From Mactromeris polynyma (lineage: Eukaryota; Mollusca; Bivalvia; Venerida; Mactridae), in the NCBI GenBank assembly GCA_032209605.1, contig JASFXZ010000016.1, positions 16,306,001-16,370,000 of the forward strand: a stretch of 64,000 nucleotides of DNA, given 5' to 3'. Numbering within the stretch: the first letter of the stretch is position 1; each line of letters opens with the position of its first letter. The notes under the pieces are model-generated. The model was not told the DNA's origin. It worked only from the letters and a program-made list of their open reading frames with translations, and searched no databases. Positions 34,491 through 45,155 of the stretch are shown here, one piece after another. Position numbers and translations under genes: made by a program.

Positions 34491-36013
34491 TTATGTGTAC
34501 ATGTACTATAGTATATGCGCAAGTTGCAACAACAAACAAATGATACATTTATCATATATCCTGTACACCCCACAACATGAAAGACTTACCCCAAACCATA
34601 TTGTCTATTTGTTAGTGTTTCAGTTAGTAGAAGTGTCAAGTATCCGAAATAAACACAGGTTGAAGAATATAGCACACATACAATACAATTATATTAGTAT
34701 TTGACAATAATTAATTGCCACTTAGCAGCGAGCGTTCAGCTGTTTAGTACGTCAATCCAAAATATTCATGCACAAAGTATTACTAACAAGCAATTTCTAT
34801 TTATTTTCTAAATGCTTAACTAGAATAAACACTATTGATTGCATAACATTATTCAAGTAAATATTTCAAGCAATTTAAAAATACGTAATCCGGTAAATAT
34901 ATGCACCGCTATCTCCCAATGCACGTGGTTCGTTCTAGAACCGCTGTTTTATCCTATAATTATCTGCAAATGTCCAAGAAACCTATTCCATACACTTCAT
35001 TAACACAGCAAGCAAACTGGGTAAATATTTGGACAGCGTCCCTCCGAAGTAGACAGAACACACACGAATCAAGGAAATTTCCACCGACTTTAACACGTTC
35101 TAATTTGGTAAGATTTCAAGTGTCTGTCTATATCGACATATATAACCTCACAGCAAGCGAAGCAGGAATCGATACATTCATAGCCCCCTAAAGAGTAAAG
35201 CGAGCGTCATTCCGATATCCATGGTTGGAATTTATTCCGATATTCAGTCTTCCATTTTTTCCAATCAAATCTCTCAGTGTTTTTACTTGAATCGAGCACA
35301 GACCAGCGGAATGCCGGGAATCAGCAATTAGCTTTGGTGAATTTCATGGGGGATATGAAAGGCCAGGCATCGATCGGGACACAAGACCGGGAAACACTTG
35401 TTTGCAGTGTCAGATTGCCTTCAGCAGAGTGTTTCAAGACTTCAGTGATGCATGTTCGGTTAATAAACTCGGGGAGTAAAACAGATCAATACTCGGGGCG
35501 CGGTGATGTTGGAGGCAGAAAAAAAACGTCAATCAGAAATTAGGGTTTGCGCTTGTCAGATCGCGTGCAGACGGGTTCTATCTCTCCCGCTACGTATTTA
35601 TCGTTTTCATTATCCAGTAAATATCCCTGGACCGGAGGAACTGTCAGTCTTTCTTTCGCTTCAGTTGACATAGTTAAACATTTATATCTGATAGTCCAAG
35701 CGATATATCAAACATAGTAATACCATGGAAACCGTAATGGTTGTAATGTTATATATATGTCCCGATCTTGCGCTGTAAAATCAATGGCACTAAGACACTA
35801 CTATATCAAGTGCGAAAGATATCCATTGTCTTTTAAAAAGTAGAATATAATTTGATTTTCTTCCAGGATATTGTATTGCTTTAAGACGTACAGTTGTACT
35901 TTGATTTCTATTAGGTATTGCATTAGCGTTATCCATTTGCCTACTGTCTGGGGCAATGGAAAATTGTACTATTCGGATTCTCATTTCAACATTCTATCAA
36001 GTTAATACTTCGG
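34491..36013. other. intergenic; GC-richer island at 35270-35600
   Basis: No gene recognised; plus frames of 86-96 codons (34444-34704, 34901-35191) and one of 88 codons (35277-35543) have no recognisable domains. The 35270-35600 stretch is clearly less AT-rich than its neighbours and contains CAATTAGC, CAGGCATCGATCGGGACA and GGGGCGCGGTGATG. It may be an untranslated exon or a regulatory element. Confidence 0.4.
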
Positions 36014-36120
36014 GATATCGCCCGGCTAGCTCTGTTAGTAGACCGCTGGATTTTCACCTGGCATATCCAGATTACATTCCTGGGTTTGGCGGGTTATGTT
36101 ATTCCGTGACATTGGCTACA
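36014..36120 (+). repeat. tRNA-derived SINE head
   Basis: GGCTAGCTCTGTTAGTAGAC (from 36024) is a near-consensus pol III A box. GATTACATTCCTGGGTTTGG (36070-36089) sits where the B box should be but has drifted. GGGTTATGTTATTCCGTGAC follows. It is a SINE rather than a tRNA gene. Confidence 0.6.
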
Positions 36121-37474
36121 GTCATGCCCTCTACACGTGGAGATGTTGTCAGTTGCTTGCTGAAGAGCAAGTTAGAACTGGTTGATAATTAATTTCAGGA
36201 AAACTGGTTAGGTCAAGAGGTCTTAAAAATATTTGAATTAAAAAAGAACCGTTCGTCTTTAATAAGAGTTTTTTTTAAAAGTATTGTCGGTGCGTAACAT
36301 GATTAAACAATATTTTTGTGAAACTGTATTAAATTGTAATTGTTCATATCCGAGATGTTTTAGCCAATGTAGCAACAACACTGGATGCAGCTTGTTCAAA
36401 TAATTTACGCTCAGATGATCCAGATACGTCTTTAAGTGATAAATGTAATTTTTTATGATTGGATGTTTCGGCGGTTACCTCAACAATTTTAAACAAAGAG
36501 TTCACTAAATGTTAGGTATTTTACGCATGAACCCTGACCTGTTTACTGGTCATAGTCGTCCAACAATCCGGGATACAACCTGACTTAAGCCCGGGTCTGA
36601 TCATGCTATATACTGGTCCAAAGACCTAAACCACCAGTGCTATTACAAAACTGTGATATACAATTGCAAATATTTATCAAATTAATACACTTTTGTATAC
36701 AGAATTATTGTTCAATTTGTCAGAGGAATGTTAATTAAACCATTATATTAAATATATTATTCATTTATTTAATTTCATGTCATATCAAGCGGTACGCTAT
36801 GTTAAACAGTGACTTGTAATTCCATTTGGCCGGGTTGATCAATTGTATGTTATATATGGGCGGTCAGAGGCCAAAATGAAATAAGTCTCACACAGTTCAT
36901 TTTGAGAAGATTGACTTTGAAGTTTTTTTGAATTTCCCATAAAAGACGATAATTTCTAGACAACAAATGAAGTATTCATGCTGTTATTTGGTGATACAAA
37001 TGTACAGCCATAAATTGTTATTAATTCCAAATAATATTTATTTGCAGTTTAAAAAAAATGTCTTTGTGGGATATTATATGTTGGCATGCATACTTCACCG
37101 CAACACTTGAAATAATGTTCCTGCTATAGGCGTCTTAGAAAGCTGGAAACTAGACCAAAATTAAAATCTCTTTATGAACAATTACAAGGAGTAGATAACT
37201 CAATCTTCAGGAAAATGTGGGTTTTATCACTTTGGCATCAGACCAGCCATATTTATTGTCATGTAACTACATGCACATGTCATCCTAATAAACAATTACT
37301 CCATAGTGAAGGGTATAAGCTATAAGCCAATGTTTGACCATCGATATAAATATATAAATTTAATACATAAAACATTTTAGCAAATCTGCCGTCCGACAAA
37401 AATTACCTACGAAAGACTATTGTTAACATTTTTGTCCTAGAATACACAAATGTACATGTATATTGAAATCACGA
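36121..37474. other. intergenic; one dispersed repeat fragment
   Basis: Bases 36350-36440 match 16420-16520. Otherwise AT-rich with no gene recognised. Confidence 0.4.
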
Positions 37475-37479
37475 AGCTG

Positions 37480-37545
37480 AAATCGTGAATTCGTGATTTC
37501 ACGATTATGAATTCGTGAATTTGAAATCGTGAATTTGTGAATTCT
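37480..37545. repeat. short GAATTCGTGA-type imperfect repeat
   Basis: GAAATCGTGAATTCGTGATT, its inverse ATCACGAA-type and further GTGAATT units make a small partly palindromic block at the edge of the duplication. The partner at 56125 has fewer units. Confidence 0.6.
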
Positions 37546-37966
37546 CAACTTATTTCTTCTTGGAGAGAAATAATCAAGTATGAATGTCACCTACGGTCTT
37601 TCGTAATTACTAGAGGCATTGACTATACACCCTTTGAATTGGTTTTGGAATTTGGAGACACTAGGGGAGGTAACTCAGAAACATACATGTTTAGTTGACA
37701 AAATGATTGTATGGATTACTTCCCTTATATGTGTTCAAACAATAATTTATTTAAAAAAAGTATTTATTTTATAAATGCACTAAAGCATTTCTTAATGCAA
37801 TCTTGGACAAACATAAAGCCAAAGACAAATCATTTTCCTACGAAAACTCTTAACAGTGTTATTAAGTTTGTCATTTCGCCCAGCTACACATATGCAAAAA
37901 AACTACATATGCACAGCCATTTATTCGTGAGTTACATAAAATGAATATTGTTACTTGACTTAAGTA

Positions 37967-38144
37967 CAGTAAAACCTCAACTAAAGACCACCTCCATAAT
38001 AAATCCAGCTTAAAATTAAGACCACAATTTTTAAGTCCATTTTCAGTGTTTTGCTCTGTATTAAACCTCAATATTAAGACCACCTAAATAAGAAGCCCAG
38101 TGTTCAAGGGTCCCAAAGGTGGTTTTATTATTGAGGTTTTACTG
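37967..38144 (+). mobile_element. family A MITE (shared by both duplication copies)
   Basis: Starts CAGTAAAACCTCAACTAAAG after TA and ends TTATTGAGGTTTTACTG. It corresponds to 56713-56878, so it was present before the duplication. Confidence 0.88.
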
Positions 38145-38307
38145 TTTTACAAATGTAGGATACTTCAGATCATTAATTAGTTTAATAGTTTCGTAAAAAC
38201 GAGGTCTGTATGATTACACATGGGTACATGGCTTAAGATAATTGCCCTTCGTCTACATTGTCAATAATAATAATTAGAAATAAATTGTTTAGCTGTATAT
38301 TGATATA

Positions 38308-38448
38308 CAATCCGACCTAGTTTCTTCGAATACTTGGTGTCATCAGAAATAAACATAAGGTACCAAAGTATATTCTTAGGCACTGCAATTTGAATTGGGT
38401 AATTCGAAACCATGTATTATTCGTATTCGAATGAACGAGGTCAGACTG
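38308..38448 (+). mobile_element. family C MITE (shared by both duplication copies)
   Basis: Starts CAATCCGACCTAGTTTCTTC, ends GAACGAGGTCAGACTG, TA outside both ends. Corresponds to 56996-57145. Confidence 0.82.
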
Positions 38449-38564
38449 TATTTTGTTTTAAACGGCCATTTTGTTTCATAGAGTGTATGATTGTATAGAA
38501 TATTATGCAAACAAAACTAGAGAACACAATGTTACAAAATATTTAGTTATTACAGGGAACGCAA

Positions 38565-38635
38565 CATACGCGTCAAACCCACGACCTCTAGATTAACAGC
38601 CATCAAGTGCTGATCACATTATACACAATTAGACT
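38565..38635 (-). repeat. possible tRNA-like SINE fragment
   Basis: On minus, GGTCGTGGGTTTGACGC resembles a tRNA T-arm/B box, preceded by AGCACTTGATGGCTGTTAAT. No A box is visible. The same sequence is at about 57240-57305 in the other duplication copy. Confidence 0.35.
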
Positions 38636-39012
38636 TGGAAGTGATCATTGCTGTAATTCATTTGAATTCAGCTGCAAAATTTAGAGATGTAGCCCGGACA
38701 TCAATATGCAACCGTACGGACGGACAGACAGTACAATATGATTTACCTCCCTTGTAGGACGCAGAATATTAGAACAACAATACTGGTAGTTTTATGATAA
38801 ATGATATATTTCTAAATTAAAACATGGTATACACATAATCATCAATATTCATAGAATAAAATATCACAATAACAAAGCTATAAGTAAACATCAAAGAAAA
38901 TCAGTCAAAATTAATGATGTGTAATAAAATGACTTTCAACATTCGAACAAAGCATGAGAATACAACATGCATGAACAATTAAACACATCGTTCCAACACT
39001 GTAACTACACTT
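38636..39012. other. 3' flank of left NLR gene, nothing recognised
   Basis: AT-rich sequence shared with the right duplication copy; no open frame. Confidence 0.4.
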
Positions 39013-39085
39013 TAACCTCTTGAAAGAGGCCCTCTCTTGATCAACACCCTCTCTTCAACAACACAGTTACTATACAGTTGACATG
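39013..39085 (+). mobile_element. family D element, single unit
   Basis: ACCTCTTGAAAGAGGCCCTC, then TTGATCAACACCCTCTCTTC. One unit of the sequence that is present four times in the right duplication copy (57700-57960). Confidence 0.7.
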
Positions 39086-39630
39086 AAATCATTATCAGTA
39101 CATTTATGATTCAATGCATACAGTGATTTTCTCAAATTTACAAAACTATGAGGACACAATAAATGACAATCAATTCATGTATAGACAATAGCTTTCAAGC
39201 ATCAATATTTTGTCACCAATGTAACATCGTAACTCATCAGTATAAAGTGACCATAACAACATTTTTACGAACTTTTTAACAATCACAAATAAACTTTTAC
39301 ACTTTTTCAACATTTCAGTAATATACGAGGGTTATTTGACCAATCTAGTGTCCCTGGGTTACCTACCATTACCAACTTGTTCTTCCGGAAGCAACTGACA
39401 ACTTCTGTACATGAATCAGACATGGAGGACATATGTAGTATATTGTATTCAGTCATGGAGAAAATACGCCTCATCCGCAGTTAAACACTACGACCATTTT
39501 ATAGAAATTATCGTATTCACCAAAAATGTCAAAAAACATTTTTTTAGGAATTTTGTATCTAAACGTAACTAACCTTGTAGGAAATGATGTAATTAAGAAA
39601 ATGCATGGTCACGTGATATGTTATAAAAAG
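39086..39630. other. 3' flank of left NLR gene
   Basis: AT-rich. It should contain the 3' untranslated region of the leftward gene, but I could not place a polyadenylation signal with confidence. Confidence 0.35.
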
Positions 39631-40960
39631 TTACTGACAACTTGTTGTTTCAAATTGCAACCTTCTATCATCTTTATATGTGATGTTTACTGTAAGTATT
39701 GGTGTAAGATACCCAGACATATAATCCACCGACTCCTGCCATGCCTCCTCCTCTGACAGCACTCGGTGAGTTTCTCCATCAACTGATGTAATATTACAGT
39801 CACATAACTCAATTTGTATCACAGATTTATTGTTTACAAAACTTTCAATGAAACAATGAAAACATTGACGACTCATTGTGACAACATTCAGCTCTATCTC
39901 CACTTGTGTTACATCATGATGTAGTTGTAATAAAACATCATCAGGTATCTTCATGTCGAACAGTGTTAGTGACTTGATATATGGAAGATTTTTCACAGCA
40001 CATGACAATGTTTTCATTGTATTGTAATCCAACCAGTACCTTCCATTGATAACAAGATGTTCAAGTTGTGAATACTTAATACAGTTAAATACATCAATAT
40101 AACAACTACCAATCCTCTCAGATAATGGATACAATGTGATGGTCTTTAAACTAGAATTGTTTACATTATTACATAAAATCTCAACACCCTGCAGACATAG
40201 TGAAGTGAGTTTTGTATGATGTGGAAGATTTAGAGTCAATGTAAAGTCACTATCACCACACTGGTGATTATCACAAGACACAGTACACAATTTTATATTT
40301 TCAATGAGAACATTGTCAGACAGAAATTTCACCAGATTAGGTAAATTGTTATGTTGCATTGTAACACAAAACTGAGACAATGATGTCAGATATTGGAGAC
40401 TGCTCACAGGTAATTTTGGTATGAATGTACGTCTACCTTCAATACAAACAGTGTGCAATGTGGATTGATTCCGTAACATGCACTCAGTGAACTTTACATC
40501 ATATACATAATCCTCAGACAACACCATATTACCAAGATGTAAAATTTGTAGATTTTTGATCTGATCAAACTCAACAAAATATTCACCACCAACTGAATGT
40601 AAGTAATGTACACATGTTCTATTTAGTGATAAAAGTTGTTTCAGAGAATCAACATATGAACTGACATCTTCACCAGATAAACTATCATATTTAGAATCAA
40701 ATATAAAATCTTCAAGTTTCAATGAAAAGTTTGGATTACTTGACCTACTGACTTGCTTGAAACAATTGATAACCATACTTTGTAGTGACTTGATCTGTTC
40801 TCTATAAGTATAGCAGCGGCTATATAATGCGTGAAATGTAGCATTTTTTCTGCAACAAGTTAAATCATCTGATATGCTCAAGTATATATCCTTCGACAAA
40901 AAATGGACTTTTTCACAAGAAAATCCAGAAAGAAAGATGAAAACATTTTGAAATTGCACA
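39631..40960 (-). pseudogene. left NLR gene: LRR half of the last exon, out of frame after a deletion
   Basis: An open frame of about 442 codons ending at the TAA of 39631-39633. It is the LRR part of the NACHT-LRR protein. Leucine-rich segments such as LQYLTSLSQFCV, HTKLTSLCLQGVEI, YSQLEHLVINGRY and LPYIKSLTLFDMKI are spaced roughly as LRRs. It matches the intact right copy except for scattered substitutions and the absence of three residues (SID) by a 9 bp difference. A 115 bp deletion at the 40960/40961 junction puts it out of frame with the upstream NACHT half. No ATG at its own start supports separate translation. It has no other stop, so the break is recent. Confidence 0.88.
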
Positions 40961-42208
40961 GCTTTTGTTCTTGTTTTCCCAATCGACTAATTACTTTGTT
41001 TCTGGATAAGATGCCAATCTTGCACAAGAAATCCATTTCTTCATCAGAGAAAAAATAAAGTTCTGACATTAACTGTTTTCTTGTGTATACAAGAAGTGAT
41101 ACACATCTGTCTACTTTGAACAATGATCTAAATGACAGAAAACATATTTTTGCTAAAAGTGCAAAGTGGGTTTTGAAATAAACAAGGTCTGTGAGTGAAT
41201 CAGGAAGTTGTACACTACATAATGGTGCTGATGGCGTATGAATGCGTCTCTTTTTATGTCTGTTTTTACATCTCTTTTCAGCTCGTTCAAAGAGCATTTC
41301 CAATATGTTACTGTATATAAGTGCTCTAGACATGTCAGTCAGTTTACAGTCAAACCATATGGCTACCAAATGTGACCCAATTATGGGTATACACAACTGG
41401 TGATAAAGTCCACACATTTTGATTTCTGTAAAAAAGTCAAACACATTTTTGTTTTCACCATTAGCCTTATTACAACGAGCCACAATTTCTTTAACATAAC
41501 GCGTTGTTGACTCTCCACAAATTCCTCTTATCTGGACTTGACGATCAAGATATTTGGGCGGCAACCTAACAGTTTCTATTTTATACGGTCGGCATGTTAT
41601 TAAAAAACAGCATTTGTCAGCCGTTATTTTGTCAGGTAGCACACGAATTTTTTTACGACTAGTTTTTGGGGTCCACTCGTCAAGTCCATCTAAGATTACA
41701 AGACAAACGTGTTCATTTAAAGTATTTTGAACAAGTTCGTATAATTCATTCATTTTACCAACACATTCTGTTTCAGTGAATACCTGTTCTATAATCATGG
41801 TTATCACATCGTTTCTATTAGTATCTCGGAGAGATACAAGAAATGTAAAATCAAATTTTCCCATGAATTCAATATTCTTTTGTGTAACTTCATAATCATC
41901 TTTTTCCTTACGTTGTGACTTGTACCAAAGCAACGCCATACACTTACAGAGGGATGATTTACCGACACCCGCATCACCAGTAATAAATACATTACTGAAA
42001 TAATGATCCCCCTTACTAAATATTTCCTTGTAAGAGGAAATTGGATATTGTTCTTTTTCCTCGGTTCTGTGATAAGGAACATGGAACAGAGATGGAGGTT
42101 GATAAATAGATAAAAGGTCCACCTCATCTTCATCATCATCACACAAAGGTAACACTGGCAATGTACAACAATCTTCCTGGTACATCTTCATAAGACGATT
42201 TTTGAGAT
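40878..42208 (-). CDS. left NLR gene: NACHT half of the last exon, truncated by frameshift
   Basis: STAND-type NACHT NTPase domain of an NLR-like immune receptor. The acceptor is TATAATTTTCAG just before 42208; the exon opens with AT completing a GAT codon from exon 3 (D, then LKNRLMKMYQE). Visible motifs: Walker A GDAGVGKSS, hydrophobic strand plus acidic Walker B LVILDGLDEW, sensor-like FLITCRP, and a CIPI segment in the helical region. After GKQEQKL the frame is shifted by the 115 bp deletion and ends about 26 codons later, at 40878. The product would keep HEPN, coiled coil and NTPase but lose the conserved FLHKSYLEYFAA segment and all LRRs. Whether it is transcribed or removed by nonsense-mediated decay cannot be told; the stop is in the last visible exon, which could spare it. 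Confidence 0.85.
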
Positions 42209-42763
42209 CTGAAAATTATAAACTTTGTTAGATTAAAATGAAAATCGAAGTCAAGCAGGGAATACCACAAGTTTACAAAGTACACAACCCAACCCAAAGG
42301 AAAGCACAGGGAGGCATGAAAATACACATCTACTTGTAAACACAGTTACAACCTAGCGTGTTAATTGACCAGCTTTCTATTCTAATTGTAAAGACTAAAC
42401 GAATGATACTAAATAAACTAATTTACAACTAAAGTCTGCTATGCCACAATAACTTTTGCAGTTCAAATATATCTCTAACTTACTTAAAGGTAAAACGTTT
42501 TAGTTAACATGATAATTGTCTTTATATCAATGATGTCTTTATCATCATTTTTGAAAAGCTACCAACACAGACATTACTGGGAAGTAGACTGGTATATTGT
42601 TTGAAAGGAAAACAATAAAACTTAGCATTTATATGTTTGAATTCCCTGGCTGCCATGGTTATACTGTGGTAGATTAACTGTGTTTCTGTGCGACGTGCAC
42701 GGAAATTCGCAAATGCTATATGATAATGAAAATATATATAATGATTTAAACAACATTGTGTAC
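42209..42763 (-). other. left NLR gene intron 3
   Basis: GT (42763-42762) to AG (42210-42209), phase 1. The half nearer exon 4 differs from the right copy at many sites, while the half nearer exon 3 (from about 42541) is identical. Confidence 0.8.
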
Positions 42764-43154
42764 CTATTTCATTCTCCAGTTTGGCGGCTTGTTGTGTATC
42801 TCTGATTTCTTGCATTGTTTTTTCTTGATTCTCCCGATCCTTTTGTGCATCTTTCTGCAATTGGGACTGTCCTAGTTTAAGTGCCAGCAGACCCTGTTTT
42901 ATTTCAGACTGACCCTGTTTTATTTCAGACTGACCCTGTTTTATTTCGGACTGGTCATGTTTTATATCTGTCTGTCCCTGCTGTAATTCTCCAAGTCCGT
43001 GGTCATACAATTGTTCCATTTCCCTCCACTGTTCAATTGTTGTATCATAACGTTCCCTCAGTTTGTCATCTATATCCATCTGTTCTGTCTGGTCAATTTT
43101 GGATGTCAAATCAGTAACTCCGTTACTATGGCAACTGTTGAGTCGTTTTAGAAT
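42764..43154 (-). CDS. left NLR gene: exon 3, end of HEPN and coiled coil
   Basis: 391 bp exon, acceptor TTTTTGCAG before 43154 and donor GTACAC after 42764. It opens with ILKRLNSCHSNG, which completes the HEPN fold. It then encodes a polar helix with repeats of exactly seven residues (QSEIKQG three times, with QTDIKHD before and LLALKLG after), ending KLENEI. The heptads are 21 bp DNA repeats, so this linker can change length in whole heptads. The protein sequence is the same as in the right copy within the exon. Reading through the donor would add about 80 unrelated codons; that tail is intronic. Confidence 0.88.
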
Positions 43155-43758
43155 CTGCAAAAATACAGGTATTTAACATGTTAGATAGATATTCCTATGT
43201 TATGTAACGATGAATTGCTTCATTATTCATTCATACAACAATTAATACACATATATGAATTACTTTGTCAGGAGTAAGATAGAGTTATGGTTCTTGTATA
43301 CTGCATTTCCTCTCAATGTCTCTACCATTGTGTGAAGTATTCACAATATCGGTGACATAATGTTGGGATTAAGCTCTGGTGTTACAGATACACCAACGAG
43401 GATTTTTCAATAGAGACTGTGATTTCTTTTATTGAGAAGGAAGCACACAGAATGTGCGAGTAAACGAAATGTGTAATTATTTGAACATACATGTTTATAT
43501 ACCCCATGTACACTTAACAAAAGTGCTAAGTACTCAACTGACATATATAGTACATTGCAGATAAATATGAACATATCAAATACAAATTTTACACAGAGAA
43601 GGTTCAAAATGTCTGTAATGCATCTACAAATTTGCAGCAAAAAATACAGCTAATTCATTACAAAATAAAGCCAATTACATAACATCACAAAGAAATTAAA
43701 AGTCACATAAGCAGCAAAGAGGTGAAGTCAGTAATTATTTTTAATCTTAGTATTTTAC
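43155..43758 (-). other. left NLR gene intron 2
   Basis: Phase 0 intron from GTAAAA at 43758 to GCAG at 43155. Almost base-for-base identical to the right copy. A 77-codon minus frame inside it (43407-43640) is a by-product. Confidence 0.8.
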
Positions 43759-43827
43759 CTCAGTTAACTCAGTCCATTTGACAGCCAAGTCTGTGTCCGA
43801 TATATAAACTGTACGCATGTGTGCCAC
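43759..43827 (-). CDS. left NLR gene: exon 2, HEPN continuation
   Basis: 69 bp exon of exactly 23 codons between TTATGTTTCAG and GTAAAATAC: VAHMRTVYISDTDLAVKWTE then LTE. Joined to exon 1 it gives RNHVAH, an R-x4-6-H motif, the proposed RNase signature of HEPN domains. ISDTDLAVKW fits the ISDxDFxxYW segment seen in DZIP3-like HEPN domains. It is too short to stand out as an open frame and is supported by its exact splice signals and its duplicate at 62767-62835. Confidence 0.88.
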
Positions 43828-44796
43828 CTGAAACATAAATGAATTATTTAGTCTAGGTTCCTTTTTTGCATCTTCATCACTTCGCAATAAAAAATCAATG
43901 ATTTATTCATGAAATTGAATTTTTATTGATTCTAATAAAACAAGGGTGGTGCTGAATACGTCTCTATGGATGCATGTATCACTAGCTCGTCATCAACACC
44001 AGCATTTTTTCAAAGCAGCCAACAGTGTTGGAGAACCTTCGTGTACAGTCCATGATGTTTTGAAGCACATTGTGTACAGTCCATATTGTTTAAGAGAACA
44101 TTGTGGACAGACCATGCTGTTTAAGAGAACATTGTGGACAGACCATGCTGTTTAAGAGAACATTGTGGACAGACCATGCTGTTTAAGAGAACATTGTGGA
44201 CAGACCATGCTGTTTAAGAGAACATTGTGGACAGACCATGCTGTTTAAGAGAACATTGTGGACAGACCATGCTGTTTAAGAGAACATTGTGGACAGACCA
44301 TGCTGTTTAAGAGAACATTGTGGACAGACCATGCTGTTTAAGAGAATGTTATGTACAGTCCATAATGTTTTGGAGAACATTTGTGTACAGTCCATAATGT
44401 TTTGGAGAACATTTGTGTACAGTCCATGATGTTTTGGAGAACATTTGTGTACAGTCCATGATATTTTGGAGAACATTTGTGTTCAGACCATGATGTTTTA
44501 GAGAACATTTTTATACAGTCCATGATGTATTGGAGCACCTTTTTGTACAGTCCATGATGTTTTGGAGGTAGATTCTGGTTCCATGAAGTAGAATGTTCTA
44601 TAAAACAAGAGTCTGCTATGAAACATGCGTATGTTACTCAAGTATACAACCAACCCATGAAAATGCATACGTACATATACAACATGTAAACAACTATGCA
44701 AAACAGACTGAAAACGAACACATGGCTGATTTACTATATAAAGACACAAGATGATTACCAAAGCAGTATAAAAAATGCATAAGCAGTTGTACATAC
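43828..44796 (-). other. left NLR gene intron 1
   Basis: Phase 0 intron, donor GTATGT at 44796, acceptor CAG at 43828. More than half of it is the 31 bp minisatellite described separately. Confidence 0.8.
44030..44575. repeat. 31-32 bp minisatellite inside intron 1 (left copy)
   Basis: Eight identical 31 bp units (TTGTGGACAGACCATGCTG core, starting 44101, 44132 ... 44318) are followed by about six more divergent units (TTTGTGTACAGTCCATGATG core). The corresponding array in the right copy (63040-63555) has the same unit types in a different order and only two of the homogeneous type. Cys/His-rich open frames across it are incidental. Confidence 0.92.
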
Positions 44797-45155
44797 ATGA
44801 TTTCTACACTCTCTCAGTCTTGTCGAATCTGCCTCTCGTGAATGGTCAGTAGGGACAGGATTTTTCCACACCGCATCGTTAAAATGACGGAGACCACATA
44901 CATTTCTCAGTAGACAACACAACAGAGTAATATCAAAATTGGCCGACAATGGTTTAGTATCGATTGGTGGTAGATAATCCTGTTGTGCTTTCGTTATTTT
45001 ACCCGTATCAATCAACCACTGGAGTTTATTTGCTGCAGTCACATTGGCGGCCAAGTAAGTACCAAAGTCAGTTCTAATCACGTCATCAAATAACTTCTGC
45101 ATCACTTCTGTGCCAACCTCTATCAGAAGATATTGGTACCGGAACACAAATGTTT
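44797..45155 (-). CDS. left NLR gene: exon 1 (visible), DZIP3-like HEPN domain
   Basis: 359 bp exon, acceptor ATATTTTTTCAG before 45155 and donor GTATGT after 44797. It encodes ETFVFRYQYLLIEVGTEVMQ, then FDDVIRTDFGTYLAA and QDYLPPI, and LSANFDITLLCCLLRNVCGL near its end. This is the pattern of the DZIP3/hRUL138-like HEPN domain found at the N-terminus of many molluscan NACHT proteins. The domain finishes in exons 2 and 3. In family terms HEPN is an RNA-binding or RNase fold; here it would be the effector or signalling module. The exon starts inside a codon, so at least one 5' exon with the start codon lies further right; I could not identify it. Confidence 0.88.

Larger units (their letters stand above)
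37475..45155. repeat. segmental duplication, left copy
   Basis: Matches 56125-64000 in the same orientation. The match begins near GCTGAAATCGTGAATTCGTG (37475), continues through a family A MITE (37967), a family C MITE (38308) and a single family D unit (39013), then covers the whole NLR gene. It runs at least to 45014, where the partner leaves the window. Spacing is about 18.7 kb at the left and 19.0 kb in the gene. Similarity by eye is lowest at the left end and highest at 42.54-43.74 kb. Confidence 0.92.

Noticed and set aside
40961..40961. The 115 bp difference as an intron in the right copy rather than a deletion in the left
   Set aside because: The extra 115 bp in the right copy is open, in frame and encodes the conserved FLHKSYLEYFAA NLR segment. 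It has no GT-AG borders on minus, and its length is not a multiple of three.
41804..42142. 112-codon minus frame in another register, also at 60811-61149
   Set aside because: Alternative-frame shadow of the NACHT exon; no NACHT motif in this frame.
44030..44575. Direct repeats with regular spacing, considered as a CRISPR array
   Set aside because: Units are contiguous tandem repeats without unique spacers, in an intron of a eukaryotic gene. The same applies to the arrays at 1.0, 12.1, 32.4 and 57.7 kb.
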